A stretch of DNA of 64,000 bases from Paraneptunicella aestuarii (GTDB taxonomy: Bacteria; Pseudomonadota; Gammaproteobacteria; Enterobacterales; Alteromonadaceae), in contig NZ_CP074570.1 of NCBI RefSeq assembly GCF_019900845.1, forward strand, positions 4,526,001 through 4,590,000, given 5' to 3'. Positions within the stretch are counted from its first letter, which is position 1, and each line of letters opens with the position of its first letter. Positions 9,288 through 19,222 of this stretch are shown here, in pieces. A program made the position numbers and the translations under genes. The notes beneath the pieces are model-generated. The model ran no database searches. It saw only the letters and a program-made list of their open reading frames with translations, and was not told the DNA's origin.

Positions 9288-11756
9288 TTATTTCCTCTTC
9301 TTACGCTTACTTGAGCTGCCACCCTTACGATGGCTTGATGCTTTACCAGAACTGGATTTTCGAGCTTTAGTTGAATCCCGTTTACTTGAAGAACGTCGGG
9401 AACCGGGTTTATCTGAACCCCCTTTCCCTGCACCGTGCTTTCCGGAATCCTTACGGTCTGAACCGTGTCGACCCGAGTCGTGTCTGCCAGAGTCTTTTCT
9501 ACCAGAATCATTTCGCGCAGAGTCCGCGTGCTGAGCATTTCTCGCTGTTCGAGAACGTCTTACCGCCTTCTTACCTTTCGGCATAGGCATATCCAGCACG
9601 AAATCAATTTTACGCTCGTCCAGACTGACCGATACCACTTTAACAGTAACCTGATCGCCCAAACGGAATGTCATGCCTGTGGCTTCGCCAACCAGACACA
9701 ACTTCACTTCATCATAATGGTAGTAATCGTTGCCAAGGGAAGTGATATGTACCAAACCATCAATATGGAACTCAGCCAAACGGACAAAGAACCCAAAGTT
9801 AGTAACGGCAGAAATCACACCTTCAAAGCTATCGCCCAGATGATCCTGCATGAATTCACATTTCAGCCAATCAGCAACATCACGGGTTGCATCGTCGGCA
9901 CGGCGCTCGGTCATAGAGCATTCTTCACCTAATACAGCCACTTCCGCTTCAGCATATACCTTGCCACCGGTGAGTGATTCACGATTATGCGCTTTATCAT
10001 TAATCGCTTTCAAAGCACGATGCACAACCAGATCAGGATAACGACGAATAGGCGATGTAAAGTGAGCGTAAGCCTTTAACGACAATCCAAAGTGGCCAAT
10101 GTTTTCATTGGAATACACTGCTTGTTGCATTGAGCGAAGCAGCATGGTCTGGATCAATTCCTGGTCAGGCCGCCCATCAATCAATTTAACAACTTCACTA
10201 AAATCTCTTGGTGTCGCGCTTTCGCGAAGGTTATGCTCAATGCCCACTTCCGCTAAATAAGACAGGAAGCTTTGAATTCGTTCTGGATTTGGCTCGTCGT
10301 GAACACGATACAAACCTTCCGCTTTATGTTTCAACAAGGTTAACGCTGCTGACACATTCGCCATGATCATACATTCTTCGATGATCATATGAGCGTCATT
10401 GCGGATCAGCGGCACAATATGTTCAATTTTACGCTGAGCATTAAAGACAAATTTGCTTTCCTGAGTCTCAAACTCAATAGCACCACGGCGGCGACGCGCT
10501 TTTTTCAGTGCTTTGTACAAACTATGCAGTTCATGCAAATTATTAACGTGAGCTTCGTAGCGTTGATGTAATTCCGGGTCGCCCTGCAAAATGTCCCACA
10601 CCTTGGTGTAAGTAAAACGAGCTTTAGAGTTCATCACGGCTTCGTAGAAACGATGATCTTTCAGTGCGCCATTTTTGCCAATGTGCATTTCGCACACCAT
10701 ACACAAGCGGTCAACATTCGGATTTAACGAGCACAATCCGTTAGACAGCTTTTCGGGCAACATGGGAACAACTTGCTCGGGAAAATACACTGAGTTTCCT
10801 CGAAGTTGCGCCTCTTCATCTAACTGAGTGCCAGGTCGAACATAGTAACTCACATCAGCAATAGCAACCCAAAGCTTCCAGCCACCATCACCATGAGGTT
10901 CACAATAAACTGCGTCATCAAAGTCCCGAGCATCTGCGCCATCAATGGTCACCAACGACATTTCACGCAAATCAACACGTCCCGCGTAAGCTTCCTCGGG
11001 AACCGTATCGGCAACACCGGCAACCTCACGTTTAACTTCTTTTGGCCATTCATGAGGAATATCAAAAGTGCGTAGCGCGACTTCAATCTCCATACCCGGA
11101 GCCATATGCTCACCCAACACTTCCGTGATTATCCCTAATGGGTTAGCTCGCTTGCGTGGGCGCTGCGTAATTTCCACGACCACAACATGCCCTTGACGAG
11201 CGCCTTTAACATGTTCAGGTGGAATAATAATTTCATGATGAATGCGAGCATCGTCAGGAATGACCAGAGCAACGCCATTCTCCATATAAAAACGCCCTAC
11301 AATAGGCTCAGTTCTGGGAATGATGACATTGACAATTTGCGCTTCTCTGCGGCCCTTTAAATCTTTTGTTCCAAGGCGCGCTGCAACAATATCGCCGTGG
11401 ATCAGCGATTGCATTTGTTGAGCAGAGATATAAAGGTCTTTACCGCCTTCCTCTAATTGCAAGAATCCATAGCCCTCGCGGTGACCAATAACCTTGCCTC
11501 TGGATAAGGTCTCAGGTTCGCCTCTTTCATACTTCTTGTGACGATTAAAAATGACTTGCCCTTCTCGCTCCATTGCCCTTAAGCGGCGCTGGATGGCGAT
11601 TCGGTCTTCTTCAGTAGAAGCACTTACCAGATGACAAATTTCCAGAAATGTCAGCGGCGTTTTGTATTTGTCGAGCAAATTAAGAATGTACTCACGACTC
11701 GCCACAGGCTTGTCGTACTTGGCTTTTTCTCGTTCGAAATGAGGGTCATCTTGCAT
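9288..11756 (-). CDS. rnr: Ribonuclease R
   Basis: 822-residue 3'-5' exoribonuclease able to degrade structured RNA. Order of parts: N-terminal HTH/winged domain, OB cold-shock domains to about residue 220, RNB catalytic domain (about 260-600) with the metal-binding DGADARDFDDAV aspartates, S1 domain (about 645-725, FEGVISAVTNFGFFVRL) and a basic tail. The tail (about 735-822) is extreme: repeated DSGRxD/H units, then Ser/Lys/Arg-rich sequence ending KRKKRK. Such tails aid helicase activity and ribosome binding in the family. Upstream of rlmB and downstream of motX, as in related genera. Confidence 0.97.
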   Translation of the reverse strand: MQDDPHFEREKAKYDKPVASREYILNLLDKYKTPLTFLEICHLVSASTEEDRIAIQRRLRAMEREGQVIFNRHKKYERGEPETLSRGKVIGHREGYGFLQLEEGGKDLYISAQQMQSLIHGDIVAARLGTKDLKGRREAQIVNVIIPRTEPIVGRFYMENGVALVIPDDARIHHEIIIPPEHVKGARQGHVVVVEITQRPRKRANPLGIITEVLGEHMAPGMEIEVALRTFDIPHEWPKEVKREVAGVADTVPEEAYAGRVDLREMSLVTIDGADARDFDDAVYCEPHGDGGWKLWVAIADVSYYVRPGTQLDEEAQLRGNSVYFPEQVVPMLPEKLSNGLCSLNPNVDRLCMVCEMHIGKNGALKDHRFYEAVMNSKARFTYTKVWDILQGDPELHQRYEAHVNNLHELHSLYKALKKARRRRGAIEFETQESKFVFNAQRKIEHIVPLIRNDAHMIIEECMIMANVSAALTLLKHKAEGLYRVHDEPNPERIQSFLSYLAEVGIEHNLRESATPRDFSEVVKLIDGRPDQELIQTMLLRSMQQAVYSNENIGHFGLSLKAYAHFTSPIRRYPDLVVHRALKAINDKAHNRESLTGGKVYAEAEVAVLGEECSMTERRADDATRDVADWLKCEFMQDHLGDSFEGVISAVTNFGFFVRLAEFHIDGLVHITSLGNDYYHYDEVKLCLVGEATGMTFRLGDQVTVKVVSVSLDERKIDFVLDMPMPKGKKAVRRSRTARNAQHADSARNDSGRKDSGRHDSGRHGSDRKDSGKHGAGKGGSDKPGSRRSSSKRDSTKARKSSSGKASSHRKGGSSSKRKKRK

Positions 11757-11866
11757 AGGGAATGGGCAGACCTGGTTTTCCTGCTATATTTTTAGCCCAA
11801 TTATAACCAGCATCAGATATTTAAGTAGCGATATTTTTATTTTCGTTGTTAACCTGTATAAGAAAA

Positions 11867-12487
11867 TTAGGAATCGAGTGGGCGGCGTGCATGTCGCACA
11901 GCCTTGGGATGCATCAATTTTTCCAAACCAGCCAAACATTCCGCAATTTTTGCGTGGGTTTTCTTATCGTCAGTAATCGCGTTATACAACCAATGGTAGG
12001 CATTCTCGAAATCATAAGGGCTACCATTGCCTGCGATAAAAAGCTCCGCTAACTGTATTTGAGCTTTGAGATTTCCTAGAGAACTCGCTTCTCGAAGGTA
12101 GGTAACAGCACGTTCAACATCCTTTTGTACTAACTTGCCATTCGCATAATATCGTCCCAATTGCTCCAATGCTGCTGGAAGTCCCTGCAGAGCAGCATCT
12201 TCCATGAAGCGAATGCCTCGCTCAGGACTAGCATCAACACAGACCCCCCAAGCCAGCATATCGCCCCACAAAAATTGATAAGCAGGAACCTTTAATACTT
12301 CCGCTCGGGCTTCAATATCCTGAACTAACTGGCAACGATCCATAACAACGCGATCCAGATGTTCATTGCGTTCAATCATGCGGATCAGTTCATCTTGGGT
12401 ATACAATTGCACTGCTTTCACTTCTTCAGCAGCATAAGCAGGCATCCCAAACAAAATCAGAACAGTAAGTAACAAGGATCTCAGCAT
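11867..12487 (-). CDS. motX: Sodium-driven flagellar motor protein MotX
   Basis: 206 residues from the ATG at 12487, which gives a clean signal peptide (MLRSLLLTVLILFGMPAYA). A TTG 13 codons upstream (12526) is open but not preferred. The mature part has Sel1-like repeats (GLPAALEQLGRYYANGKLVQ, then GNLKAQIQLAELFIAGNGSP) and the conserved YQFLWGDMLAWGVCVD segment of Vibrio and Shewanella MotX. MotX forms the periplasmic T-ring with MotY, needed for torque of Na+-driven polar flagella. The motX-rnr-rlmB neighbourhood is known in Shewanella-type genomes, supporting the call. Confidence 0.88.
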   Translation of the reverse strand: MLRSLLLTVLILFGMPAYAAEEVKAVQLYTQDELIRMIERNEHLDRVVMDRCQLVQDIEARAEVLKVPAYQFLWGDMLAWGVCVDASPERGIRFMEDAALQGLPAALEQLGRYYANGKLVQKDVERAVTYLREASSLGNLKAQIQLAELFIAGNGSPYDFENAYHWLYNAITDDKKTHAKIAECLAGLEKLMHPKAVRHARRPLDS

Positions 12488-12656
12488 GATTTTTCCCGAA
12501 TAATTTAAATTCAGCACTCGTAGCAAGCCGTCGTATTAGTCTAGTTATCGACAATTACCGAAATTGGTAAAGTGATAATTTTAATCAGAGCAATTTTTAA
12601 TCGACAAAAGAAAGTGCAAATTTCACGCCGTTTAATCCTGAGCGATTAAATATTGA

Positions 12657-14810
12657 TCAATGACTTGTCGTGATCGTCGAGTTGCTACTAAGCAATACCT
12701 CGTTGATAACCGAAACCAACTGTTCTCTCTGGAAAGGTTTTCCTAAATGCTGATTGAATCCAAGCTGATGATAAAGTTCTACTTCATGGCTTAACACATT
12801 GGCCGTTAAGGCAATAACCGGCAATGATTGCCACCTTAAATCCGCTCGTATGAGCTTTATTGCCTCAATACCATCCATTCTCGGCATTTGAATATCCATC
12901 AGAACAACATCAAAGTCTTCCTTTTCCAGTAACGCCATCGCCTCGACACCATCATCGGCTATTTGTACAGATGCTCCTTCCAGAAATAGCATCTCCTTGG
13001 TAATAAGCTGGTTAATGTCGTTGTCTTCAACCAGTAACACCTTTAGTCCTTGCAGATTAGTGCGTTGACCTTTAACAACCCCTACACTTTTACCCTCATA
13101 CATGTCATAGCTAATAAAACACGTAAACGTGGTGCCTTCATCTTCCTGACTCACCGCTTTAATGCTACCACCCTGCAATTCCAGCATTTGCTTTACAATA
13201 GCCAATCCCAAACCGGTTCCACCAAAACGCCGACTGGTTGAACTGTCGGCTTGAGTAAAACTGTCGAACAGCTTGCCTAATTGTGCCTTCTTGATGCCAA
13301 TCCCGGTATCTTGCACTTCGATGCGCAGATTCAATTTCCCTTTCTCATCACCACTGCCCGGTAACGCTCCCATTGTTAAACGCACTTCACCTTGCTCAGT
13401 AAATTTAATGGCGTTAGAGCAGAGGTTAATCAGTATTTGCAGCAACTTGGTAGGATCCCCCAGCACTTTTTGTTCGACACGTCCTTTGCCTACGATATCC
13501 AGCGTCACCCCTTTACTCTGAGCCATGTGTGACAATTGATTTTTGACTTGAGACAGAATATCGGCTGGCACAAAAGGCACATTCTCAACTTCCATTTTTC
13601 CCGCTTCTATTTTGGAAATGTCGAGTATCTGATTAATGATATGCAGCAGGGTATTGGCTGACAGTTCAGCCTTGGTTAAAAACTCTCGTTGCTTGTCGGT
13701 TAATTCCGTATCCAACACTAATTCCAACAACCCCATCACACCATTAATTGGGGTTCGAATTTCATGGGACATGGTTGCCAGAAAGTCAGATTTCGCCTTA
13801 CTTGCTTGTTCCGCACTGTATTTTGCTTCCCGAAGTGCCATTTCCATTTTCTTGGTATCGGTAATATCAACATACGAAACCAAAACACCAATAATACTGC
13901 CTTGCCGATCCTGTAGCGGAACCCGGTTAACAATCAAATATCGCTCGGAACCATCTTCTTCACGTAAGTGTTCGAGCAAATTTAGCATGGAGCGACCAGT
14001 AGCAATAACATTCATATCTTGCTCTCTGTATCGCTCGGCATATCTGCGATCGGCTGATAAATCGAAATCTGTCTTTCCGACGACTTCCCTCGGCGACACC
14101 AGCCCTGCTTCTCTAGCAAAGTGTTGATTACATCCCATGAACCTTAAATTGCGATCTTTCCACATCACACCAAAAGTCAAAGTGTTTAATACCGCAGACA
14201 GTATCAGCTCGGATTTCTCCAATTCTACTGTCCCTCGATCGACTTCCTTCTGTAGTTGTTCGGAAACCCGAACTAATTGATTAAAAAAGTAATCCACCAC
14301 ATACAGCAACACCATGCCAATGAATACAAAACCAGTAATATTGTTGATCCAGGCTTGTGGTGTCAGTACGTAATCGGGAGGAATTCTGGGGAAAACCAAG
14401 TCTCCCATATAAGACCAGTAAAGGTGTATACCCATGATTAAGACGGAAACAAATGAGATAATCACCGCCGCCCGGATATTAATAAACAAGCGACTAAAAA
14501 TCACAGAACCTAATAATACAAAAGTACCAGCCCCCGATAACCCAAACGTAAACAAACCAGTAGAACCAATAAAAAACAGGCAACCTACCACGATATAGGC
14601 TTTCAAATCGGTAACAAGCCGATGTCTAAATAGGGCGGCAAAAGCAAAAATGATAGAAATAACAATATGCGCCCACATTATGGGCAAAAAGCCAACTTCA
14701 AAGGCTCGATAGAGAGAACCGGCGAGGGCAACAACTATGACAAAGAATGCCCCGACCAAAAACCGATTGATCAGTCTATTCTTAATACTGTTAACGTCAT
14801 TCACACCCAT
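12657..14810 (-). CDS. Membrane hybrid sensor histidine kinase with PAS and receiver domains
   Basis: 717 residues from the ATG at 14810 (AAGAG just upstream; a TTG at 14852 is also open). Residues 1-190 hold about six hydrophobic helices forming a membrane sensor. Then come a PAS domain (about 205-325), HisKA with FLATMSHEIRTPINGVMG (phospho-acceptor His), HATPase with N box LINLCSNAIKF and G boxes DTGIGIK and GGTGLGLAIV, and a receiver with phospho-acceptor Asp in VVLMDIQMPRMDG. No Hpt domain or output domain is present, so a separate phosphotransfer partner is needed. Signal unknown; no neighbouring response regulator. Confidence 0.9.
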   Translation of the reverse strand: MGVNDVNSIKNRLINRFLVGAFFVIVVALAGSLYRAFEVGFLPIMWAHIVISIIFAFAALFRHRLVTDLKAYIVVGCLFFIGSTGLFTFGLSGAGTFVLLGSVIFSRLFINIRAAVIISFVSVLIMGIHLYWSYMGDLVFPRIPPDYVLTPQAWINNITGFVFIGMVLLYVVDYFFNQLVRVSEQLQKEVDRGTVELEKSELILSAVLNTLTFGVMWKDRNLRFMGCNQHFAREAGLVSPREVVGKTDFDLSADRRYAERYREQDMNVIATGRSMLNLLEHLREEDGSERYLIVNRVPLQDRQGSIIGVLVSYVDITDTKKMEMALREAKYSAEQASKAKSDFLATMSHEIRTPINGVMGLLELVLDTELTDKQREFLTKAELSANTLLHIINQILDISKIEAGKMEVENVPFVPADILSQVKNQLSHMAQSKGVTLDIVGKGRVEQKVLGDPTKLLQILINLCSNAIKFTEQGEVRLTMGALPGSGDEKGKLNLRIEVQDTGIGIKKAQLGKLFDSFTQADSSTSRRFGGTGLGLAIVKQMLELQGGSIKAVSQEDEGTTFTCFISYDMYEGKSVGVVKGQRTNLQGLKVLLVEDNDINQLITKEMLFLEGASVQIADDGVEAMALLEKEDFDVVLMDIQMPRMDGIEAIKLIRADLRWQSLPVIALTANVLSHEVELYHQLGFNQHLGKPFQREQLVSVINEVLLSSNSTITTSH

Positions 14811-15627
14811 TAAACTCTTTACATCGGGAATGTTTTGCAAGATAGCCAACAAGCAGAAAATATTAACATGCTCATTGATGGATAATTTAAGTGTACAAGC
14901 TAGCCAGAAAAAAAACCTGCTTTTGCCCTCACAATTTATAAAGTTCGCTTGTAAGCTTCTTCGATTATGACAACAAAAAATGATTATTTATTCTCATATA
15001 AGTCAGAAAAGATGCGCAGGAAAATAAACGCTAAATCTGCCTTGACAATTAATAATGATGTATTTCAAAAATCACAGATTGAAAGATGAATAAATTATAA
15101 ACAGGGACTGATTACTTACCCTGAAAAACAAACCTAAAGAATATTCTTTTTATTCCGAATAACCAGAAAAAATAGAAAACCGCCTACAACTTCTATATAT
15201 TAAAAAGCTATAAAAGCCAAACTTAAAATGTTTTAAAAAATAACAAAAAATCAAAATATAACAATGAATATCAATAAGTTAACTTCACTTTCTTTATATA
15301 TCTCTTATTTTCGGAAAAAAGATTACACTGAGACTAATGTCCGACAATGTAAAGATTACCCCCTTATATCTCCTGTGATATAAACGCGCTCAACAACTGT
15401 TAACTACTTGTAAATTAACTTTTTCAACAATATTGCTAAACCTGTAATTTACTTCTACTTTTAATACGAAGAATTACATTAACACATCACAAAATGAGTG
15501 AAAAATACGCTTCTTTTTACGTGTAGAAAAAGCTATTGCAGGTGTATTAATAACATTGCAGGGAATACATTTATCACCTGTTAAACTTCCTTCAACAATG
15601 TTCAGTGAGTCTTAAAGCGAGGATTTT
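14811..15627. other. Long AT-rich intergenic region upstream of two divergent signalling genes
   Basis: About 800 bases between the divergent hybrid kinase and chemoreceptor genes. It is strongly AT-rich with frequent A and T tracts. A TTGACA hexamer occurs near 15052, but no good -10 box follows at 16-18 bases. A TAAA...CCGAATAA arrangement near 15135-15166 only loosely resembles a FliA flagellar promoter. No ORF with a plausible ribosome site was found. Probably regulatory DNA for both genes. Confidence 0.4.
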
Positions 15628-17313
15628 ATGTTTGACCGCTTATCTATAAAACAAAGATTGCTTTCCATCTCGATCATTCCACTACTTATTCTCGTTTCCA
15701 TTCTTTTATTTATTATTTTTCAACAAGTGGAATCCCTTATTGAAAAGCAAGTATCTGAGATTGAAAAAACGGCTTATGAAACTAAAGAACATGAACTCAA
15801 AACTATTGTAGAAATCGCCTATGCCACAATAAAGCCCATATATGAGAATGATGGTAATAAAGAAAGCGCTATTGAGCTGCTAAAGCGTATGGAATTTGGT
15901 GAAGATGGCTATATCTTCGGCTACGACAAAGATGCAATAAGAATCTTCAGTGGTATGAGTAATGCAAAAGTTGGAGAAAGCTATTACAACTTTAAAGACG
16001 TTAATGGTGTTTACCTCATTAGAGACTTGATTGAAGCTGGTCGTAAAAACAAACTGGGCAGCGGTGATGAATTTGTCAAATACCACTTCCCTCGCCTTGG
16101 TCAAACTCAAGCTTCTCCCAAGCTTTCCTATTCTATTTACCTTGATAAGTGGGATCTCATGATAGGTACAGGTGTATACATTGATCGCATTGACGCCTAT
16201 GTCGATATTTTTAAAGATTCTTTGGAAAATGCCCGTAGCGGACTTATTGCTGCTACCATTACCGTATCCCTTATCTTGCTAGTGGTGTTAGTTTCCCTAA
16301 GCTTCATTGCCATCAGATCGATCATTAATCCTTTAGCTGAAATAACACAGTCCATTAAAAAGATCTCTATGGGTAACGGAGATCTAACCCAACGCCTCAA
16401 TATCAAAGATCGCTTTGAAATGGGCGCATTGGCTGATGAAGTGAATTCATTGTTAGATTCCCTGAAATCACTAATCACTAAAGTAAGAGATGTGGCATAC
16501 AGTGTTGAAAGCGAAAGTAGTAACTTGATTAAAGAAGCAGAAAAAATTCGCTCAGGCAGTATGTCTCAACACAAATCCATTGAGCAGGTTGCCACCGCAA
16601 CAACTGAAATGTCACATACCGCAGAGCAGGTTTCTCACAATGCAGAAAATGCCGCAGTTGCAGCGCGAGATGCCGACAATCACGGTAAAGAAGCACTGAC
16701 TACTGTTGAAAGTAGTTGCGAAGAAATGGCCAAACTCAATCAGGAAATTAACAAGGCCAGTGCCGTTGTTACTCAGGTTGGCGGAGATATAGAAAATATC
16801 AGCACCGTTTTGCAGGTCATTGAAAATATCGCCGAACAGACTAACCTTTTAGCATTAAACGCAGCAATAGAAGCGGCCAGAGCCGGCGAACAGGGAAGAG
16901 GTTTCGCGGTTGTTGCGGATGAAGTACGTAATCTGGCAAGTAAAACTCAAGGTAGCACAGAAGAGATTCAGGAAATGATCACCAAACTGCAAACAGGTTC
17001 AAGATCTGCAGTAAAAGTGATGGAAGAAAGCATTAAACGTAGTGAATTGGCTGAGCAAAGCATTCGTACAACGTCAAATAAATTAACAGAAATTGCTGGC
17101 GCAGTAGCAACAATGACAAACGTTAATACTCAAATTGCTGCTGCCGCAAAAGAACAAAGTATCGTTGGGAATGAGATAAGCAAGAGCATCGTTGCTATTT
17201 CAGACAAGAACAGTGACCTCGCTCAAATTGCAGAAAATAATGGCAAGGCGACCGAAGCCATGCGCAAGAAAACCATTGACTTAGAGAAGTTGGTAAGTCA
17301 ATTCAAAGTGTAG
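15628..17313 (+). CDS. Methyl-accepting chemotaxis protein with single Cache domain
   Basis: 561 residues. TM1 (about 13-35) and TM2 (about 198-222) bracket a periplasmic single-Cache sensory domain (for example [28 protein letters not shown]), a fold that often binds small carboxylates. HAMP follows at about 222-275. The cytoplasmic signalling domain has the hairpin tip [24 protein letters not shown] sequence (here [20 protein letters not shown]) and [17 protein letters not shown]. No C-terminal NWETF-like pentapeptide is present. Start has AGCGAGGA upstream. The DcaP-like porin gene begins 79 bases downstream in the same direction. Confidence 0.94.
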   Translation: MFDRLSIKQRLLSISIIPLLILVSILLFIIFQQVESLIEKQVSEIEKTAYETKEHELKTIVEIAYATIKPIYENDGNKESAIELLKRMEFGEDGYIFGYDKDAIRIFSGMSNAKVGESYYNFKDVNGVYLIRDLIEAGRKNKLGSGDEFVKYHFPRLGQTQASPKLSYSIYLDKWDLMIGTGVYIDRIDAYVDIFKDSLENARSGLIAATITVSLILLVVLVSLSFIAIRSIINPLAEITQSIKKISMGNGDLTQRLNIKDRFEMGALADEVNSLLDSLKSLITKVRDVAYSVESESSNLIKEAEKIRSGSMSQHKSIEQVATATTEMSHTAEQVSHNAENAAVAARDADNHGKEALTTVESSCEEMAKLNQEINKASAVVTQVGGDIENISTVLQVIENIAEQTNLLALNAAIEAARAGEQGRGFAVVADEVRNLASKTQGSTEEIQEMITKLQTGSRSAVKVMEESIKRSELAEQSIRTTSNKLTEIAGAVATMTNVNTQIAAAAKEQSIVGNEISKSIVAISDKNSDLAQIAENNGKATEAMRKKTIDLEKLVSQFKV

Positions 17314-17392
17314 TTACAACCATATCAGACTGCAGTAGGCACCTTGGTGCTTTGAATGATGAAAATACCGAAAGACAACTCTGGGGTTAACA

Positions 17393-18547
17393 ATGAAAAC
17401 CAAAATGACACACTCACTGGCATTAGGTTTGGCAGGGTTTGCGCTTGCCACTCCTTCATATGCCGCCGTAATGGATAGTACTAATGTAAAATTTAGTGGC
17501 TATATAAAGTTAGATGCGATGTCCAGCACATACAGCGATGGCACCATAGGCGCTGGGAGTATAGGTAGAGACTTCTACATACCAGCTCTAACACCTGTCG
17601 GCGGAACAGAAGAAAGTTCCCAATTCGACGCGCACATCAAGCAATCCCGTTTTCGCTTCACCGTCGATTCCATGTTAGAAAACAATGAGAAGATTACCGG
17701 TGTACTGGAATTCGATTTTCAAGTAACGCCAAATGGTGACGAGCGCATCAGTAACAGTTATTCACCTCGTGTGCGCCACGCGTTCATTAAATACCAAAAC
17801 TGGCTCTTTGGTCAGACATGGTCAACCTTTATGGATGTAAGCGCACTGCCAGACTCAGTCGACTTCATCGGTACTACTGATGGCACAGTGTTCGTGCGCC
17901 AGGCTCAAATTCGCTACTCTATGAATGGCTTCGATATTGCGCTGGAAAACCCAGAATCAACCATCACACCTTATGGTGGCGGCGGCAGAATCGTATCAGA
18001 CGACAATTCCACACCGGATCTGGTACTCCGTTACACAAGCAAAGGAGACTGGGGACACTTCGCCATTGCGGGTTTAGCTCGCCAATTGAAATACGTGAAC
18101 GGCGGTATTGATGACAGTGTTGGCAGCTATGGCTTATCACTAAGCGGTAAAATGAATGTTGGTAAGGACGATATTCGAGCCGTTGTTAACTGGGGCAGCG
18201 GCCTTGGTCGATATGTTGGTTTAAATACCGCAAACGGTGCAGTATTAGACGCCAATAATGAGTTGGAAGCTATTGACTCCATGGGATTCTCTATTGCCTA
18301 TCGTCATTGGTGGGATGATAAGTTACGCAGCAGCTTCATCTATTCAACCTTACAAGTTGATAATCCAACGAACCTGACAGGAATGTCAGTGACAGAGCAG
18401 ACCTATAGCGTAAGAGCAAACCTGATGTATTCCCCCACAAAAGAATTAACCTTTGGTGGAGAGTATACCTTTGCAAAACGTGAGCTGGAAAACAGCGCCG
18501 ATGGCGACATGAACCGACTGCAACTAATGGCTAAATATGCTTTCTAG
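17393..18547 (+). CDS. DcaP-like outer-membrane porin
   Basis: 384 residues with a signal peptide (cleavage after TPSYA). The mature chain begins with FSGYIKLDAM, contains RSRFRFTVDS-type strand sequence (KQSRFRFTVDS) and the NWLFGQTWSTFMD segment, and ends in a terminal Phe (LMAKYAF), the outer-membrane beta-barrel signature. This pattern matches the DcaP family of trimeric porins that take up dicarboxylates and related small anions. Substrate here is not shown by sequence. It is followed by a strong terminator, so with the chemoreceptor gene it may form a two-gene unit linking uptake and taxis (inference). Confidence 0.85.
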   Translation: MKTKMTHSLALGLAGFALATPSYAAVMDSTNVKFSGYIKLDAMSSTYSDGTIGAGSIGRDFYIPALTPVGGTEESSQFDAHIKQSRFRFTVDSMLENNEKITGVLEFDFQVTPNGDERISNSYSPRVRHAFIKYQNWLFGQTWSTFMDVSALPDSVDFIGTTDGTVFVRQAQIRYSMNGFDIALENPESTITPYGGGGRIVSDDNSTPDLVLRYTSKGDWGHFAIAGLARQLKYVNGGIDDSVGSYGLSLSGKMNVGKDDIRAVVNWGSGLGRYVGLNTANGAVLDANNELEAIDSMGFSIAYRHWWDDKLRSSFIYSTLQVDNPTNLTGMSVTEQTYSVRANLMYSPTKELTFGGEYTFAKRELENSADGDMNRLQLMAKYAF

Positions 18548-18557
18548 ATAAGCGATA

Positions 18558-18605
18558 ATAACTGGAAGAGCAGTTTAATAGCTTGCTCTCCCAGTTATGT
18601 TTTTC
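18558..18605. terminator. Intrinsic terminator between convergent genes
   Basis: A 15-bp stem with one mismatch (18558-18572 paired with 18584-18598; arms begin ATAACTGG and end CCAGTTAT), an 11-base loop, then GTTTTT on the plus strand. It closes the porin transcription unit and lies 15 bases beyond the stop of the convergent repressor gene, so it may act in both directions. Confidence 0.85.
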
Positions 18606-18619
18606 CGTTACCAATCCTT

Positions 18620-19042
18620 TTATGCCCATGCACGCTTAATATCGGTCGCTTTCGGCAGCACTTTGTTACCAGTATACCGACGATACAACATTCGACCGAG
18701 CAACTCGGCGACTTCACGGGTGGTATCTTCAGCCATAAGCAGAAGACCCAAATCCTCCCCTTCTTTTAAAACGAAGGCAAAATCCTCGATAAGCTTGTCC
18801 TGGCTAACATCGGGTTGAATGCCATTAGCACGCATTGCCCCCTGACCAGTAATAAGCCACTCCATGGAAATGCCCGTTCGTTCATAAGCGCTGTAACACG
18901 CCTGGAAGGGAATTTGGTTACGGTTAACCCAGCCATTAATCGTGCTGGGACTGATTTGCAGTTGATTGCTCAACTGATAGTTGTTGTCTACATCAAAGGC
19001 GTGCCGAAGCCGCTCAAGGATGGCATTGAGATCTAAGTTCAT
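18620..19042 (-). CDS. CI-like helix-turn-helix transcriptional regulator
   Basis: 140 residues. Residues about 5-65 form a lambda-CI-type DNA-binding domain: LSNQLQISPSTINGWVNRNQIP is the HTH (LSNQLQIS, then PSTINGWVNR), and GISMEWLITGQG is the usual end of the bacteriophage CI repressor N-terminal domain. The remaining 70 residues are not a LexA-like peptidase; no catalytic Ser/Lys pair is visible. No phage genes are nearby, so this is probably a chromosomal regulator. An inverted TGTACG/CGTACA pair (19087-19092 and 19113-19118) upstream of its start is a possible operator. Targets unknown. Confidence 0.75.
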   Translation of the reverse strand: MNLDLNAILERLRHAFDVDNNYQLSNQLQISPSTINGWVNRNQIPFQACYSAYERTGISMEWLITGQGAMRANGIQPDVSQDKLIEDFAFVLKEGEDLGLLLMAEDTTREVAELLGRMLYRRYTGNKVLPKATDIKRAWA

Positions 19043-19222
19043 AATTATTTTTTCTTTTATTAGTTATATTACCTTTCAACACTTCATGTACGATAATTTC
19101 ACATATGAGAAACGTACACAATAACTAATGGAAATATAAAATACCAATAATGTCAAAGGAAAGTGAAATAATGAAAAAACAATGAACTAAAAATAAATAA
19201 AATTGGACACCAAATATACTAT

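Noticed and set aside
15135..15166. FliA (sigma-28) promoter for the chemoreceptor gene
   Set aside because: The match to TAAA-N15-GCCGATAA is poor, with an inserted base, and it lies about 460 bases from the start codon.
18620..19042. Prophage remnant based on CI-like repressor
   Set aside because: Only the DNA-binding domain type is phage-like; no phage structural, integrase or lysis genes are adjacent.
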